Assembly (NCBI GenBank): GCA_002471275.1
Contig: DKPQ01000023.1
Span: forward strand, 351,775-415,774
Length of the DNA stretch: 64,000 nucleotides
Direction of reading: 5' to 3'
DNA from: Flammeovirgaceae bacterium UBA7330
Lineage (GTDB): Bacteria; Bacteroidota; Bacteroidia; Cytophagales; Cyclobacteriaceae
Position 1 is the stretch's first letter, and each line of letters starts with the position of its first letter. Position numbers and translations under genes: made by a program. Positions 15,944 to 24,921 of this stretch are shown piece after piece. Under the pieces are notes generated by a model. It worked only from the letters and a program-made list of their open reading frames with translations. It ran no database searches and was not told the DNA's origin.

Positions 15944-16996
15944 TCACGCTTGATAAAAATCCCTGATCAATTTGAGGAGCTGATCATTCTCTTCTTTTGT
16001 TCCGATGGTAATACGCAAGCAATTACTACAGTTAATTTGACTACTACGGTCCCTTACAATCACCTGCTCCCTAATCAGGTAGTCAAATATAGGTTTTGAT
16101 TCTTCAAACCTCACCAGCAAAAAGTTCGCATCGCTGGGAAAGATCTTTTTCACTTGAGGAAAGTCCTGTAATTCAGCCTTCACTCTTTCTCTCTCAGTAA
16201 GGATCAACTCTACCTCCTCATCCTTCTGCTTTACATTTTCCATTGCTTCAAAAGCCAGCTGCTGGTTAGGCAAACTCAAATTGTACGGTGGCTTGATCTT
16301 CTCCAGCATCGAAATGATGTATGGATCAGCCATGGCAGAGCCTACCCGGATTCCCGCCATTCCCCAGGCCTTGCTCAAAGTCTGAAGGACAACAAGATTC
16401 CGATATTTTGACAGCTCAGTGCTCCAGCTGGCTTCCGAAGAAAAGTCAATATATGCTTCATCAATCACCACGATGCCCTGGAAGGATGCCAGGATCTCCT
16501 CCACATCTTTTTTGTTCAACAAATTCCCTGTGGGATTATTGGGAGAACAAACAAAGATCATTTTGGTGGCCGGAGTGATCTGCGCCATTACAGCCGACAC
16601 ATCTATCTGGAAATCTTCTGTTAACGGGATTTTCTTATTCTCCACATTGTTGATAGAGGCACTTACCTCATACATACCATAGGTGGGTGGCATGGTGATG
16701 ATATGGTCCTTTTCCGGGTTGCAAAACAAACGGATCAGCAGATCGATCGGTTCATCACTTCCATTGCCAAAAAAGATATGATCAGCATCAATGCCCTTGA
16801 TTTTGGACCAGGCTGCTTTGAGCTTTCTGTGATGTGGATCGGGATAGCGATTTACCTGGGTTTGAGTGACTGAGCCAAGCGCATTTTCGTTGGCATCCAG
16901 GAAGACACCTATCTCACCTTCATACTCATCCCTTGCGGAAGAGTACGCCTTTATTGCTTTTAGATGACTTCTTACCAGATTTTCCGGTGATACCAT
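15944..16996 (-). CDS. hisC: Histidinol-phosphate aminotransferase
   Basis: A 350-residue fold-type I PLP enzyme with LDANENALG, FVCSPNNPTGN, VVIDEAYIDF and TLSKAWGMAGIRVG (Schiff-base Lys in SKAW). It converts imidazole acetol phosphate to histidinol phosphate. The ATG at 16994-16996 is the only one that keeps the conserved N-terminal LVRSHLKAIKAYSSARDEY; it lies 71 bases inside hisD, an unusually long overlap. Confidence 0.96.
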   Translation of the reverse strand: MVSPENLVRSHLKAIKAYSSARDEYEGEIGVFLDANENALGSVTQTQVNRYPDPHHRKLKAAWSKIKGIDADHIFFGNGSDEPIDLLIRLFCNPEKDHIITMPPTYGMYEVSASINNVENKKIPLTEDFQIDVSAVMAQITPATKMIFVCSPNNPTGNLLNKKDVEEILASFQGIVVIDEAYIDFSSEASWSTELSKYRNLVVLQTLSKAWGMAGIRVGSAMADPYIISMLEKIKPPYNLSLPNQQLAFEAMENVKQKDEEVELILTERERVKAELQDFPQVKKIFPSDANFLLVRFEESKPIFDYLIREQVIVRDRSSQINCSNCLRITIGTKEENDQLLKLIRDFYQA

Positions 16997-18284
16997 TTTC
17001 TTTTAATTTCTTTAATCTTATTGTGACTGCATTTTTGTGGGCATCGAGCAGTTCCGCCTCAGCCATCTTTTCAATTGTGGGACCCAGATGCAGCAAGCCC
17101 TCCTCTGTGATCTTTTGATAGGTGATCTTCTTCACAAAACTATCCAGGGAGATCCCGCTAAAGGCTTTGGCCCAGCCATTGGTAGGCAGGGTATGATTGG
17201 TGCCGGAGGCATAGTCGCCCGCTGACTCCGGTGTATAGGCTCCGATGAACACTGATCCCGCACTTTGAACCTGCTCTGCCAGCTCCTCAGCATCTTTGGT
17301 GTTGATGATCAAATGTTCTGGACCATAGTCATTGATGGTCTCCACAATTCTGTTCTTTTCTTTCAGAACAATAATGGCACTCTTTTCAAGGGCTCCCCTG
17401 GCAATTTCCTGTCTGGGCAAACTATCCAACTGGCTTGCTATTTCCTTCTTTACCTCGTTGGCCTTTTCAATCGTGTTGGTGACCAAAACAACCTGGCTAT
17501 CGATACCGTGTTCTGCCTGCGAAAGAAGATCTGAAGCTGCAAAAGCGGCGTCAGCTTTTTCATCAATCACCACCATCACCTCTGAAGGTCCGGCAGGCAT
17601 ATCAATGGCTACACTATCCCGGGCTACGCGTTGTTTGGCAACCGTCACATATTGATTACCAGGACCAAAAATCTTATCCACCCTGGGCACACTCTCCGTG
17701 CCATAGGCCATCGCGGCAATGGCCTGTGCTCCTCCCAGCTTCAATACCCTCTTTACTCCAATAAGCTTCGCCGTATAAAGAATCACCGGGTTGGTCACTC
17801 CCAGCCTGTCGGTGGGTGATGAGATAATGATTTCCTTACAACCTGCGATCTTAGCGGGTATCCCCAGCATCAGCACAGTAGAAAATAAAGGTGCAGTACC
17901 ACCTGGCACATACAACCCTACCTTTTCTATAGGAACAGAACGCCGGCTGCAGACCACTCCGGGCATCACCTCCATCACCAATGCTTCTTGACGCTGTGCC
18001 TCATGAAACTTGTAAATATTTTCGTAAGCAGTATTGATCGCATCCTTCAGGGTTTCGCTGACCTCCTTATCTGCGGTGGCAAATTCCTTTTCCGAAACCC
18101 AAAGATCTTTGAGCTCTACATGGTCATACTCAAGTGCAAATTTGCGGAGTGCCTTGTCTCCTCCGCGTTTTACCTTTTCCAGTACTGGCTTGATCACCTT
18201 ATCAATCTTGGTCAGGTCGTAAGAAGGCCTTTGCAGGATATCGGTGAGTTTCTCTCTGTCCGGATTTTTGTATACGGTGATCAT
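16926..18284 (-). CDS. hisD: Histidinol dehydrogenase
   Basis: A 452-residue protein with FGPGNQYVTVAKQ, DMPAGPSEVMV, DLLSQAEHGIDSQ and the SGTNHTLPTNGWA block holding metal and substrate ligands. It oxidises L-histidinol to L-histidine in two NAD-dependent steps. After the normal C-terminal helix (NAVTIRLKKLKENG) it carries a tail of about 20 residues rich in Lys, Ser and Gly, which is exactly the part that overlaps hisC. It overlaps hisG by 4 bases (ATGA). Confidence 0.97.
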   Translation of the reverse strand: MITVYKNPDREKLTDILQRPSYDLTKIDKVIKPVLEKVKRGGDKALRKFALEYDHVELKDLWVSEKEFATADKEVSETLKDAINTAYENIYKFHEAQRQEALVMEVMPGVVCSRRSVPIEKVGLYVPGGTAPLFSTVLMLGIPAKIAGCKEIIISSPTDRLGVTNPVILYTAKLIGVKRVLKLGGAQAIAAMAYGTESVPRVDKIFGPGNQYVTVAKQRVARDSVAIDMPAGPSEVMVVIDEKADAAFAASDLLSQAEHGIDSQVVLVTNTIEKANEVKKEIASQLDSLPRQEIARGALEKSAIIVLKEKNRIVETINDYGPEHLIINTKDAEELAEQVQSAGSVFIGAYTPESAGDYASGTNHTLPTNGWAKAFSGISLDSFVKKITYQKITEEGLLHLGPTIEKMAEAELLDAHKNAVTIRLKKLKENGITGKSGKKSSKSNKGVLFRKG

Positions 18285-19138
18285 TGAATCATCTTCTCAA
18301 TAGGTACAACCAATATGCCTTCTGCACCTGCAGCTCTAAGCTTTTCGATACTTCCCCAAAAATCGTCTTCATTGATCACAGAATGGATGCTGTGCCAGCC
18401 TTTTTCTGCTAAAGGGAGTACGGTAGGACTTCTCATTCCCGGGAGCAGATCAATGATCTTATCCAGGGATTCATCCGGTGCATTCAGCAAAACGTACTTA
18501 TTGTTTTTACCTACCAACACGGCATCCATTCGGAAGACCAATTGATCTAATAATTTCTTCTTTTCATTGTCAAGCTTATCACTACCAATCAATACAGCTT
18601 CGGAGCGCATCACTTCTTCTACTTCCACCAGTCCATTGCTTAGCAACGTACTTCCCGAACTTACGATATCACAGATACCTTCTGCCAGTCCGATGCCCGG
18701 TGCAATCTCTACCGACCCACTGATCTCATGAATCTCCGCACTCACCTTCTTTTCATCCAGGTAGGATTTTAAGATGTATGGGTATGAGGTGGCTATGCTT
18801 TTTCCTTCAAAATACTGAACACCGGAATACTCTACAGACCTCGGTATAGCAAGCGACAACCTGCATTTAGAAAAACCAAGCTTTTTCAGCACCAGGGCGT
18901 TTTTCTGCGCTTCCTCCTGCACATTCTGACCCACAATTCCGATATCGGCTATTCCATCCTCCACATATCCGGGAATGTCATCATCCCTGAGAAACAAAAA
19001 TTCAATAGGGAAATTCGATGCACTTGCTTTTAGCTTTCGAGCTCCGTTATTGACTTTTATTCCACACTCTTTAAAAAGTTTTAATGAGTCCTCGCTTAGC
19101 CTGCCAGATTTTTGAATGGCAACTTTAAGATTTGACAT
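18281..19138 (-). CDS. hisG: ATP phosphoribosyltransferase (long form)
   Basis: A 285-residue HisG of the long, allosterically inhibited type. It has an N-terminal catalytic part (VAIQKSGRLSEDSLKLFKECG; GIADIGIVGQN; EIAPGIGLAEGICDIVSSGSTL) and a C-terminal regulatory domain (about 210-285, RSPTVLPLAEKGWHSIHSVI). It is the committed step and first gene of the his run, and no hisZ is needed. A candidate leader peptide and promoter lie 78-134 bases upstream. Confidence 0.97.
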   Translation of the reverse strand: MSNLKVAIQKSGRLSEDSLKLFKECGIKVNNGARKLKASASNFPIEFLFLRDDDIPGYVEDGIADIGIVGQNVQEEAQKNALVLKKLGFSKCRLSLAIPRSVEYSGVQYFEGKSIATSYPYILKSYLDEKKVSAEIHEISGSVEIAPGIGLAEGICDIVSSGSTLLSNGLVEVEEVMRSEAVLIGSDKLDNEKKKLLDQLVFRMDAVLVGKNNKYVLLNAPDESLDKIIDLLPGMRSPTVLPLAEKGWHSIHSVINEDDFWGSIEKLRAAGAEGILVVPIEKMIQ

Positions 19139-19215
19139 GGTAAAATTTGGTAGTAAAAATTAGAAAATCAGGTAGTTTGAAATACGCAATAGACAAAGTA
19201 TTAGCAGAATTTTCC

Positions 19216-19260
19216 TCAAGAGGAATGATGAAAAATGTGGAATAAAATTGCGTAGTTCAT
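19216..19260 (-). CDS. Candidate his operon leader peptide
   Basis: A 14-codon reading frame, MNYAILFHIFHHSS then TGA, lies between the hisG promoter box and hisG. Three of 14 codons are His (8, 11, 12). The codon 3-5 segment TACGCAAT is perfectly complementary to ATTGCGTA at 19182-19189, so a stalled ribosome would change the RNA folding. No classical GC-rich terminator with a T-run follows, so the exact mechanism is open. The ATG sits about where transcription should start, so the message may be leaderless. Confidence 0.45.
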   Translation of the reverse strand: MNYAILFHIFHHSS

Positions 19261-19264
19261 CCCC

Positions 19265-19272
19265 CAAAGTTA
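19265..19272 (-). promoter_or_regulatory. Housekeeping -7 box for the his operon
   Basis: The minus strand reads TAACTTTG, an exact TAnnTTTG. TTC stands in place of TTG at a spacing of 20. The expected start point is close to 19260, giving a leader of about 120 bases before hisG. Confidence 0.5.
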
Positions 19273-19322
19273 ACGAGGAATTCCTATTTTCCGAATAAAT
19301 TTTTTACTTGTATGGCCTTTTT

Positions 19323-20177
19323 TTACAATGCTTTGTCAAGACTAAATGTCCATACGGGGACCTTGGCATGATTGACCACATCTTCTGCAATACTTCCTGA
19401 GAAGAAATGCCCGACCCCTCTACGTTGCCTGGTACCAATGGCAATCATGTCTGCATCGATATCTTCAGCATAGGCCACAATACCATCTTCTTCATTGGAA
19501 TGGTTGTAGATCTCAAAAGAGCAATTGTGAATATCAAATTCGCTGATAAAGTCCTCAATCTGCTTTGTGTCGTGGCGGGTGGTGGTGAAGCTCGCGGGTG
19601 TATTGATTTTTACAATTTTCAATTTGGCATCAAAAGCATTCTGTAGTTGCTTCAGCTTATAAACAAATGCTGGTGGTACATCTAAAAAATTAGAGGCGAA
19701 TACAATATCTTCAATGTCACTCACGTGGCACTCCTTCTGGACCGTGAGGACAGGACAACTTGAGAACCTCACCATGCGTTCAGCATTGCTGCCCACAAGA
19801 AACTCCTCCAGCCCTTCACTGCCACTCGTTCCCATTACTACCAGATCAATTTTCTCAGTAGAGATCATTTCTGATATTTCTTTGAATGGTTGCCCCATCA
19901 CAATCTTATACTTCAGGTCTACATCAGCATATATACTGTCGGCGATCACGATCTCCAACTTTTCTTCGATTGTCTGAATAAGCTTAGTAATATATACCTC
20001 CTCCATCGGGTCAATATCACTGATCCCCATCGTCTTGAAAGTTTCTGGTGTCGGATGCTCAAGCACATTAATTATGGTAATACTGCATTCTTTTACCTGT
20101 TCGGCAATCTCAGTAGCCAGGTTCAAGGCATTTTTTGCAACTTTCGAAAAATCGTAGGGAACGAGAATTTTGTCCAT
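19323..20177 (-). CDS. Tandem universal stress protein
   Basis: A 284-residue protein with two UspA domains (about 1-145 and 150-284). Domain 1 ends with the ATP-binding-type VVMGTSGSEGLEEFLVGSNAERM and domain 2 with MIAIGTRQRRGVGHFFSGSIAEDVV, both matching the G-x2-G-x9-G-S pattern. Cytoplasmic and nucleotide-binding; the specific role is unknown. Monocistronic, with the his leader downstream. Confidence 0.93.
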   Translation of the reverse strand: MDKILVPYDFSKVAKNALNLATEIAEQVKECSITIINVLEHPTPETFKTMGISDIDPMEEVYITKLIQTIEEKLEIVIADSIYADVDLKYKIVMGQPFKEISEMISTEKIDLVVMGTSGSEGLEEFLVGSNAERMVRFSSCPVLTVQKECHVSDIEDIVFASNFLDVPPAFVYKLKQLQNAFDAKLKIVKINTPASFTTTRHDTKQIEDFISEFDIHNCSFEIYNHSNEEDGIVAYAEDIDADMIAIGTRQRRGVGHFFSGSIAEDVVNHAKVPVWTFSLDKAL

Positions 20178-20242
20178 TTTAGTAGGGTTTATTTATGAAC
20201 TCCTAAGTTAACGAATAATCATAATCCACAAAGTTGAATTCC

Positions 20243-21145
20243 TTAAAATTGAACCTGCCCAATACCAAAAAGTAGAACAAAGATCAAAGTGGAAATAGCC
20301 ATCTGTTTCAAAAAGGGGTCCAGGTCAGCAGCTTCTTTTTTTACAGATACTGCCCTGGCATTAATGATCAACAGAGGAACTGTGAGCAGGAAAGCCCATG
20401 AATACCAGTTTGTTCCTTCAATGATCACATAATATACGGCGGCACTTATGCCCAGGATCAACAGCAAAAAATGATAGATCACCGCACGCGCTCTCCCCAA
20501 CCTGACAGGGATACTGAATTTTCCATTTTTTCGGTCTGATTCTATATCCCGGATATTGTTGAGATTTAAAACAGCCACCGAAAACAATCCGGTCGAGATG
20601 GCCGGGAAGATCAGCATTGCTTCCAATTGACCGCTGAGCAGAAAATAACTGCCAAGAACTCCAACAAATCCGAAGAAAATCAGCACAAAAAAATCACCCC
20701 ATCCGGAATAACCATAGGGGTTTTTGCCCACTGTATAGTTGATTGCAGCCGCAATGGCTCCCACACCCAAAAAGAAAAACAGCAGTCCCTTTAGCCATTG
20801 GTCTCCCAATGCCAACACAATAAGGGATACTCCTGAAAGCAGTGACAACAAAACGAAGATGTAAAGCATTCGTTTCATCTCCTGCCTGGTGATCAGTCCC
20901 GCCTGCACCGTCCTGCTGGGTCCCTTGCGATCTTCTCCGTCAATACCGGACTTGGCATCCCCATAATCATTGGCAAGATTGCTGAGGATCTGTAAAAAGA
21001 TGGTGGTAAGCACACCTAAAATGAAAATCACAGAATCAAAATACCCATGAGAAACTGCAAGCAGCGTCCCCATCAATATACTGGAAAGAGCCAGCGGCAA
21101 TGTCCGGAGCCTAAAAGCCTGAAGCCATATACTGAATTTGCTCAT
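20243..21145 (-). CDS. menA: 1,4-dihydroxy-2-naphthoate polyprenyltransferase
   Basis: A 300-residue UbiA-superfamily integral membrane enzyme with about eight transmembrane helices. The two Asp-rich motifs are present: NLANDYGDAKSGID (about 60-73) and NLNNIRDIESDRKNGK (about 195-210). It prenylates DHNA to demethylmenaquinone, the step that fixes the quinone to the membrane; menaquinone is the usual respiratory quinone in Bacteroidota. One base separates it from argS, though the two are functionally unrelated. Confidence 0.93.
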   Translation of the reverse strand: MSKFSIWLQAFRLRTLPLALSSILMGTLLAVSHGYFDSVIFILGVLTTIFLQILSNLANDYGDAKSGIDGEDRKGPSRTVQAGLITRQEMKRMLYIFVLLSLLSGVSLIVLALGDQWLKGLLFFFLGVGAIAAAINYTVGKNPYGYSGWGDFFVLIFFGFVGVLGSYFLLSGQLEAMLIFPAISTGLFSVAVLNLNNIRDIESDRKNGKFSIPVRLGRARAVIYHFLLLILGISAAVYYVIIEGTNWYSWAFLLTVPLLIINARAVSVKKEAADLDPFLKQMAISTLIFVLLFGIGQVQF

Positions 21146-21146
21146 A

Positions 21147-22937
21147 TTACATCCTGGTCGGCACGTCGATTCCTAACAAGCTCATGGATTGCCTGATGAT
21201 CCGCGCAGTGACACTCGATAGTATCACCCGCATCCTCAACAAGTTCTGATCTGCCTCATTGAAAATCGAAACTTCCTGATAGAAGCCATTATATTCTTTG
21301 GCCAGGTCATACACGTACTGAGCAACCAGGTACGGAGCATATTCCTCCGCCGCCTGCTGTATCGCTTTCGGGAATTGACTGATCTTGTAGATCAACATCA
21401 ACTCACGCTCATGCAATGACTTGACATCCCCTGCCCTAAAGTCCATTGGTGTACCTATTTCTCTTGCTCTCCTTAAAATGGCCGAAATTCTCGCGTGGGT
21501 ATATTGAATGAATGGTCCGGTATTTCCCTGAAACTCGATAGACTCCTGCGGGTTGAAAAGCATGCGTTTTTTGGGATCCACTTTGAGTAGAAAATACTTC
21601 AAGGCTCCCAGCCCAAGTGTCTTGTAAAGCTTTTCCGCTTCTCCTTCAGACAGTCCTTCAATTTTCCCCAACTCCTCGGTCTGCCTTCTGGCGGTCTCAA
21701 ACATTTCCTCCATCAGGTCATCTGCATCCACCACAGTGCCTTCCCGTGATTTCATTTTGCCGGATGGCAAATCCACCATGCCGTATGAAAGATGGAACAG
21801 TCCATCGGCGTAGGGTTTTCCAAGCTTCTCCATGATCTTGAACAGCACTTTGAAGTGATAATCCTGTTCATTACCTACCACATAAACGGATTTATCAAAT
21901 GGGAAATCTTTGTGTTTCAACTCGCAGGTACCAATGTCCTGCGTCACATAGACTGAAGTGCCATCACTCCTAAGAAGTAGCTTCTCATCAAGCTTGTCCG
22001 CTGTCAGATCAATCCATACCGAACCATCATCCTTTGAAAAGAAAATCTCTTTTTCCAGACCTTCCTTCACGATATCCTTGCCCAGTACGTAGGTATCCGA
22101 TTCGTAATACATCTTGTCGAAAGAAATGCCCATGGTTTGATAAGATTTTTCGAAACCATCAAACACCCACTGGTTGAGCTTTTTCCACAGTGCCACAACT
22201 TCAGGGTCGCCTTCCTCCCACTTCTTCAGTAAGTCCTGGGCTTCCACGATAGAAGGAGCTACTTTTTTAGCTTCCTCGGGGTCCGTCCCTTCCTCCACCA
22301 GCTTCACAATCTCTTCTTTGTAAACCTGATCAAACTTTACATAGTACTTACCAATGAGATGGTCACCTTTTAGCCCTGAGCTTTCGGGCGTTTCCCCATT
22401 TCCGTATTTGGAATATGCCAACATAGACTTACAGATATGAATCCCCCGATCATTGATCAGGTTTACCTTCATTACTTCATATCCATACGCTTCCAGAATT
22501 CTGGAGACCGAATCGCCTAAAAAGTTATTTCTTAGATGTCCCAGATGTAAAGGCTTGTTGGTGTTGGGAGAAGAAAATTCCACCATCACCTTTTCCTCAT
22601 TTTGAGGAAATATTCCGAAATCCAGGTCGAGATTGATCTTGGTGAGTTCCTGGGTCCAAATGTGATCATCAACAATTAGGTTGAGAAAGCCTTTCACCAC
22701 CTGGTAATTCCTGATCATCTCTGAGTTTACTTTCAGATACTCGCCGAGCATCTTTGCTGATTCTTCAGGATTTCTTTTCGTCACTTTCATGAATGGAAAC
22801 ACCACCAGCGTATGTGTGCCTTCAAACTCCCTGCGCGTGGGCTGTAACTGTACATCCTCACTTTTCAACGAGTGGTTGAACAACGCTTTAAATGCTGCTA
22901 CGATCTCCTCCTGGAGCAATTGTTCTATTTCAAACAT
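21147..22937 (-). CDS. argS: Arginyl-tRNA synthetase
   Basis: A 596-residue class I synthetase with an N-terminal Add-1 domain (about 1-110), the HIGH-type motif in KPLHLGHLRNNFLGDS, a KMSKS-like KMKSREGTVV, and a C-terminal DALR anticodon-binding domain. Length is normal for the family. It begins 1 base after ctlX and so is translationally coupled to the arginine-related genes upstream. Confidence 0.97.
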   Translation of the reverse strand: MFEIEQLLQEEIVAAFKALFNHSLKSEDVQLQPTRREFEGTHTLVVFPFMKVTKRNPEESAKMLGEYLKVNSEMIRNYQVVKGFLNLIVDDHIWTQELTKINLDLDFGIFPQNEEKVMVEFSSPNTNKPLHLGHLRNNFLGDSVSRILEAYGYEVMKVNLINDRGIHICKSMLAYSKYGNGETPESSGLKGDHLIGKYYVKFDQVYKEEIVKLVEEGTDPEEAKKVAPSIVEAQDLLKKWEEGDPEVVALWKKLNQWVFDGFEKSYQTMGISFDKMYYESDTYVLGKDIVKEGLEKEIFFSKDDGSVWIDLTADKLDEKLLLRSDGTSVYVTQDIGTCELKHKDFPFDKSVYVVGNEQDYHFKVLFKIMEKLGKPYADGLFHLSYGMVDLPSGKMKSREGTVVDADDLMEEMFETARRQTEELGKIEGLSEGEAEKLYKTLGLGALKYFLLKVDPKKRMLFNPQESIEFQGNTGPFIQYTHARISAILRRAREIGTPMDFRAGDVKSLHERELMLIYKISQFPKAIQQAAEEYAPYLVAQYVYDLAKEYNGFYQEVSIFNEADQNLLRMRVILSSVTARIIRQSMSLLGIDVPTRM

Positions 22938-22938
22938 G

Positions 22939-23874
22939 TTATTTTTTTCGTAAAAAAATTTCTGCCATCATACACCTGGCACTCCCTCCACCATAATATT
23001 CAATGGTATTCAATGGCGAATGTATGACCTCGCCGTTTTTTTCTAAAGCTTTCAGCTGATTTTGATCCAACGATTTATAGGCAGCCTCAGACATCACGAT
23101 CAGTCGATTGCCTCGTGCATCACATACCTGGAGTCCATTTCCTGCAAAACTGGCCACCTGTTTTTCTGAGATGGTAATCACCTCTTTGCCTGTGGATTTA
23201 AGTGCAGTTTTCACTGCCTCCTTTTCCTTCAGATCATCGATGCTATCCATGCAAACTACCGCAAAAGATTCACCCACATACATCATCACATTCGTATGAT
23301 AGATCGGTAGTCTTTTCCCATTCACAGACTGATTGGCATGAAAGGTAACAATCTCATAACCAGACTTTTGCTGAAAATCTTTGATCACTGGCATATGCGC
23401 ACGATCCGATAAAGCAACAAATGCCATTTTATGCTTTCGATCCAACACCAGACTACCGGTCCCTTCCAGAAAATGGCCTTCATCTTCCCAGGATTCCAGC
23501 CGGATGATTTCATCCATTTCAAAAGACTTATCGATCTGATTGATGACTGCATCCCTTCGTTCCAGCCGCCTATTCTCAGCAAACATGGGATACGTGTATA
23601 CTTTACCACTTTGATGAAAAGAGATCCAATTGTTGGGGAAAATAGCATCCGGAGTCTTGGGGTGTTCAGTATCTTCAACTATTATCGTTTCCACACCTTT
23701 TGCTCTTAGTTTTTCTGAAAAAAGATCAAACTCCTTCAATGCCTCCTGCTGAATCTCCTCCAGTGTTAGTTTTCCTTTTAATTGCTGGAAATAGTTGTTT
23801 ACTGCGGTCTGTTCATTGCCATGAAAATTCTTTGGCCGCACCATCAATAGCGTACTGGTCACCTGATCATTCAT
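22939..23874 (-). CDS. ctlX: CtlX-type citrulline/arginine hydrolase family protein
   Basis: A 311-residue protein of the guanidino-group-modifying (pentein) superfamily. Its N-terminal STLLMVRPKNFHGNEQT, the TPDAIFPNNWISFH block, GTGSLVLDRKHKMAF with the catalytic acid region, and the C-terminal GGGSARCMMAEIF with the nucleophilic Cys match proteins named CtlX. The name implies citrulline use, but the true substrate has not been settled for most members. It overlaps the amidinotransferase gene by 8 bases. Confidence 0.85.
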   Translation of the reverse strand: MNDQVTSTLLMVRPKNFHGNEQTAVNNYFQQLKGKLTLEEIQQEALKEFDLFSEKLRAKGVETIIVEDTEHPKTPDAIFPNNWISFHQSGKVYTYPMFAENRRLERRDAVINQIDKSFEMDEIIRLESWEDEGHFLEGTGSLVLDRKHKMAFVALSDRAHMPVIKDFQQKSGYEIVTFHANQSVNGKRLPIYHTNVMMYVGESFAVVCMDSIDDLKEKEAVKTALKSTGKEVITISEKQVASFAGNGLQVCDARGNRLIVMSEAAYKSLDQNQLKALEKNGEVIHSPLNTIEYYGGGSARCMMAEIFLRKK

Positions 23875-24787
23875 ACTGTCTTCTTAAAGGGAGTGTGCTA
23901 CATCTCAACAATCCTTCCATTTTAGCAGCTTCGGCATAAGGTACTTCTTCCACAGTGAATCCACGCTTTCTCAACTCATCGTTCAACCGGGTGAAATTTC
24001 TTTCTGAAACGATCACATCTGGTGAAATTGAAAAAATATTGCTGTTCATGAGATACATCTCCTCTTTATCTATCAAGATAACATTTTGTTGGCCAAACAT
24101 ATTGATCAGGAATTCAGCATCTTCTTTATGCTTGAAACCATCCGGGTAAATGATGGCCTGATCATGACCGATAGGCTGAAAACAACAATCCAGGTGCAAG
24201 CTGTTCTCGCGGGGATCAGTATCCGATTTATTGAGTTCAAACCCATAAACCTTCCACTCAGGAAAGGATTTTTCCAGAAACTCCAATCCTGCAACGTTGG
24301 TACGCGCGGTGATATACTCATCAAAATCTTCTTTTTCAGAGTACCCTACAAAGATCTTTCCCTTCCATGGCATCACGTCTCCACCTTCCATTCGTTCATA
24401 CTCATTGGGTCTAAGCACCTTGTTGGGGTCGCACTGATCAATGATGTATTGAATGCCTCTGATTTCTTCCCGCCTATTGTGGGCAATGTACGGTACAATG
24501 ATCTGGTCTCCTATGACCAGCCCTACATCTCGCGAAAAGATCTGGTTATAGTTGCCTATCACCTGGGGACGGAATACCTCCACACCATACTTCAGGAATA
24601 CCTGATGGACTGCTTCAAGCTCCACAAGCAGGTCTTCCTCAACCGGAAATGTTCCATTCAGGATATTTTCCACTGATTTAGGATCATTGGTGTTGCTTAG
24701 CTCAGGTGTTCCACCAAAACTCTCCGCTGTTCCTAATATTACCGCCTCCAGGGGCGATGTCTCGTCGTATATTCCCAGTTTAATCAT
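23867..24787 (-). CDS. Amidinotransferase / dimethylarginine-hydrolase family protein
   Basis: A 306-residue pentein-fold protein. FSRDVGLVIGDQIIVP and MEGGDVMPWKGKIFVGYS carry Asp/Glu substrate contacts, NSLHLDCCFQPIG the catalytic His, and GLLRCSTLPLRR the C-terminal nucleophilic Cys. Possible activities are arginine deiminase, DDAH or amidinotransferase. Tandem pairing with CtlX and divergence from an arginine decarboxylase point to arginine or agmatine breakdown. The specific reaction cannot be assigned from sequence alone. Confidence 0.85.
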   Translation of the reverse strand: MIKLGIYDETSPLEAVILGTAESFGGTPELSNTNDPKSVENILNGTFPVEEDLLVELEAVHQVFLKYGVEVFRPQVIGNYNQIFSRDVGLVIGDQIIVPYIAHNRREEIRGIQYIIDQCDPNKVLRPNEYERMEGGDVMPWKGKIFVGYSEKEDFDEYITARTNVAGLEFLEKSFPEWKVYGFELNKSDTDPRENSLHLDCCFQPIGHDQAIIYPDGFKHKEDAEFLINMFGQQNVILIDKEEMYLMNSNIFSISPDVIVSERNFTRLNDELRKRGFTVEEVPYAEAAKMEGLLRCSTLPLRRQYE

Positions 24788-24865
24788 GTGATCTCAAGAA
24801 GGTTGCAAAAATAATTGAATGTCAAATACTTCCAGCCATGGAATTATTACTATCCACGTTCTTGA

Positions 24866-24898
24866 TTTGTTATATATTTTCACAAAATTGCGACTTTG
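24866..24898 (+). promoter_or_regulatory. Possible promoter for the arginine decarboxylase gene
   Basis: TTTG (24866-24869) is followed after 21 bases by CGACTTTG (24891-24898), six of eight positions of TAnnTTTG, 24 bases before the ATG at 24922. It lies in the 134-base divergent gap with the amidinotransferase gene. Confidence 0.35.
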
Positions 24899-24921
24899 AA
24901 AAACCTGTAGAATGCTATTGA

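Noticed and set aside
19139..19215. Classical intrinsic terminator in the his leader
   Set aside because: The leader contains T-rich runs but no stable GC-rich hairpin directly before them.
24086..24676. 196-residue plus-strand open frame
   Set aside because: Lies wholly opposite the conserved amidinotransferase-family gene, whose catalytic motifs are in the other strand.
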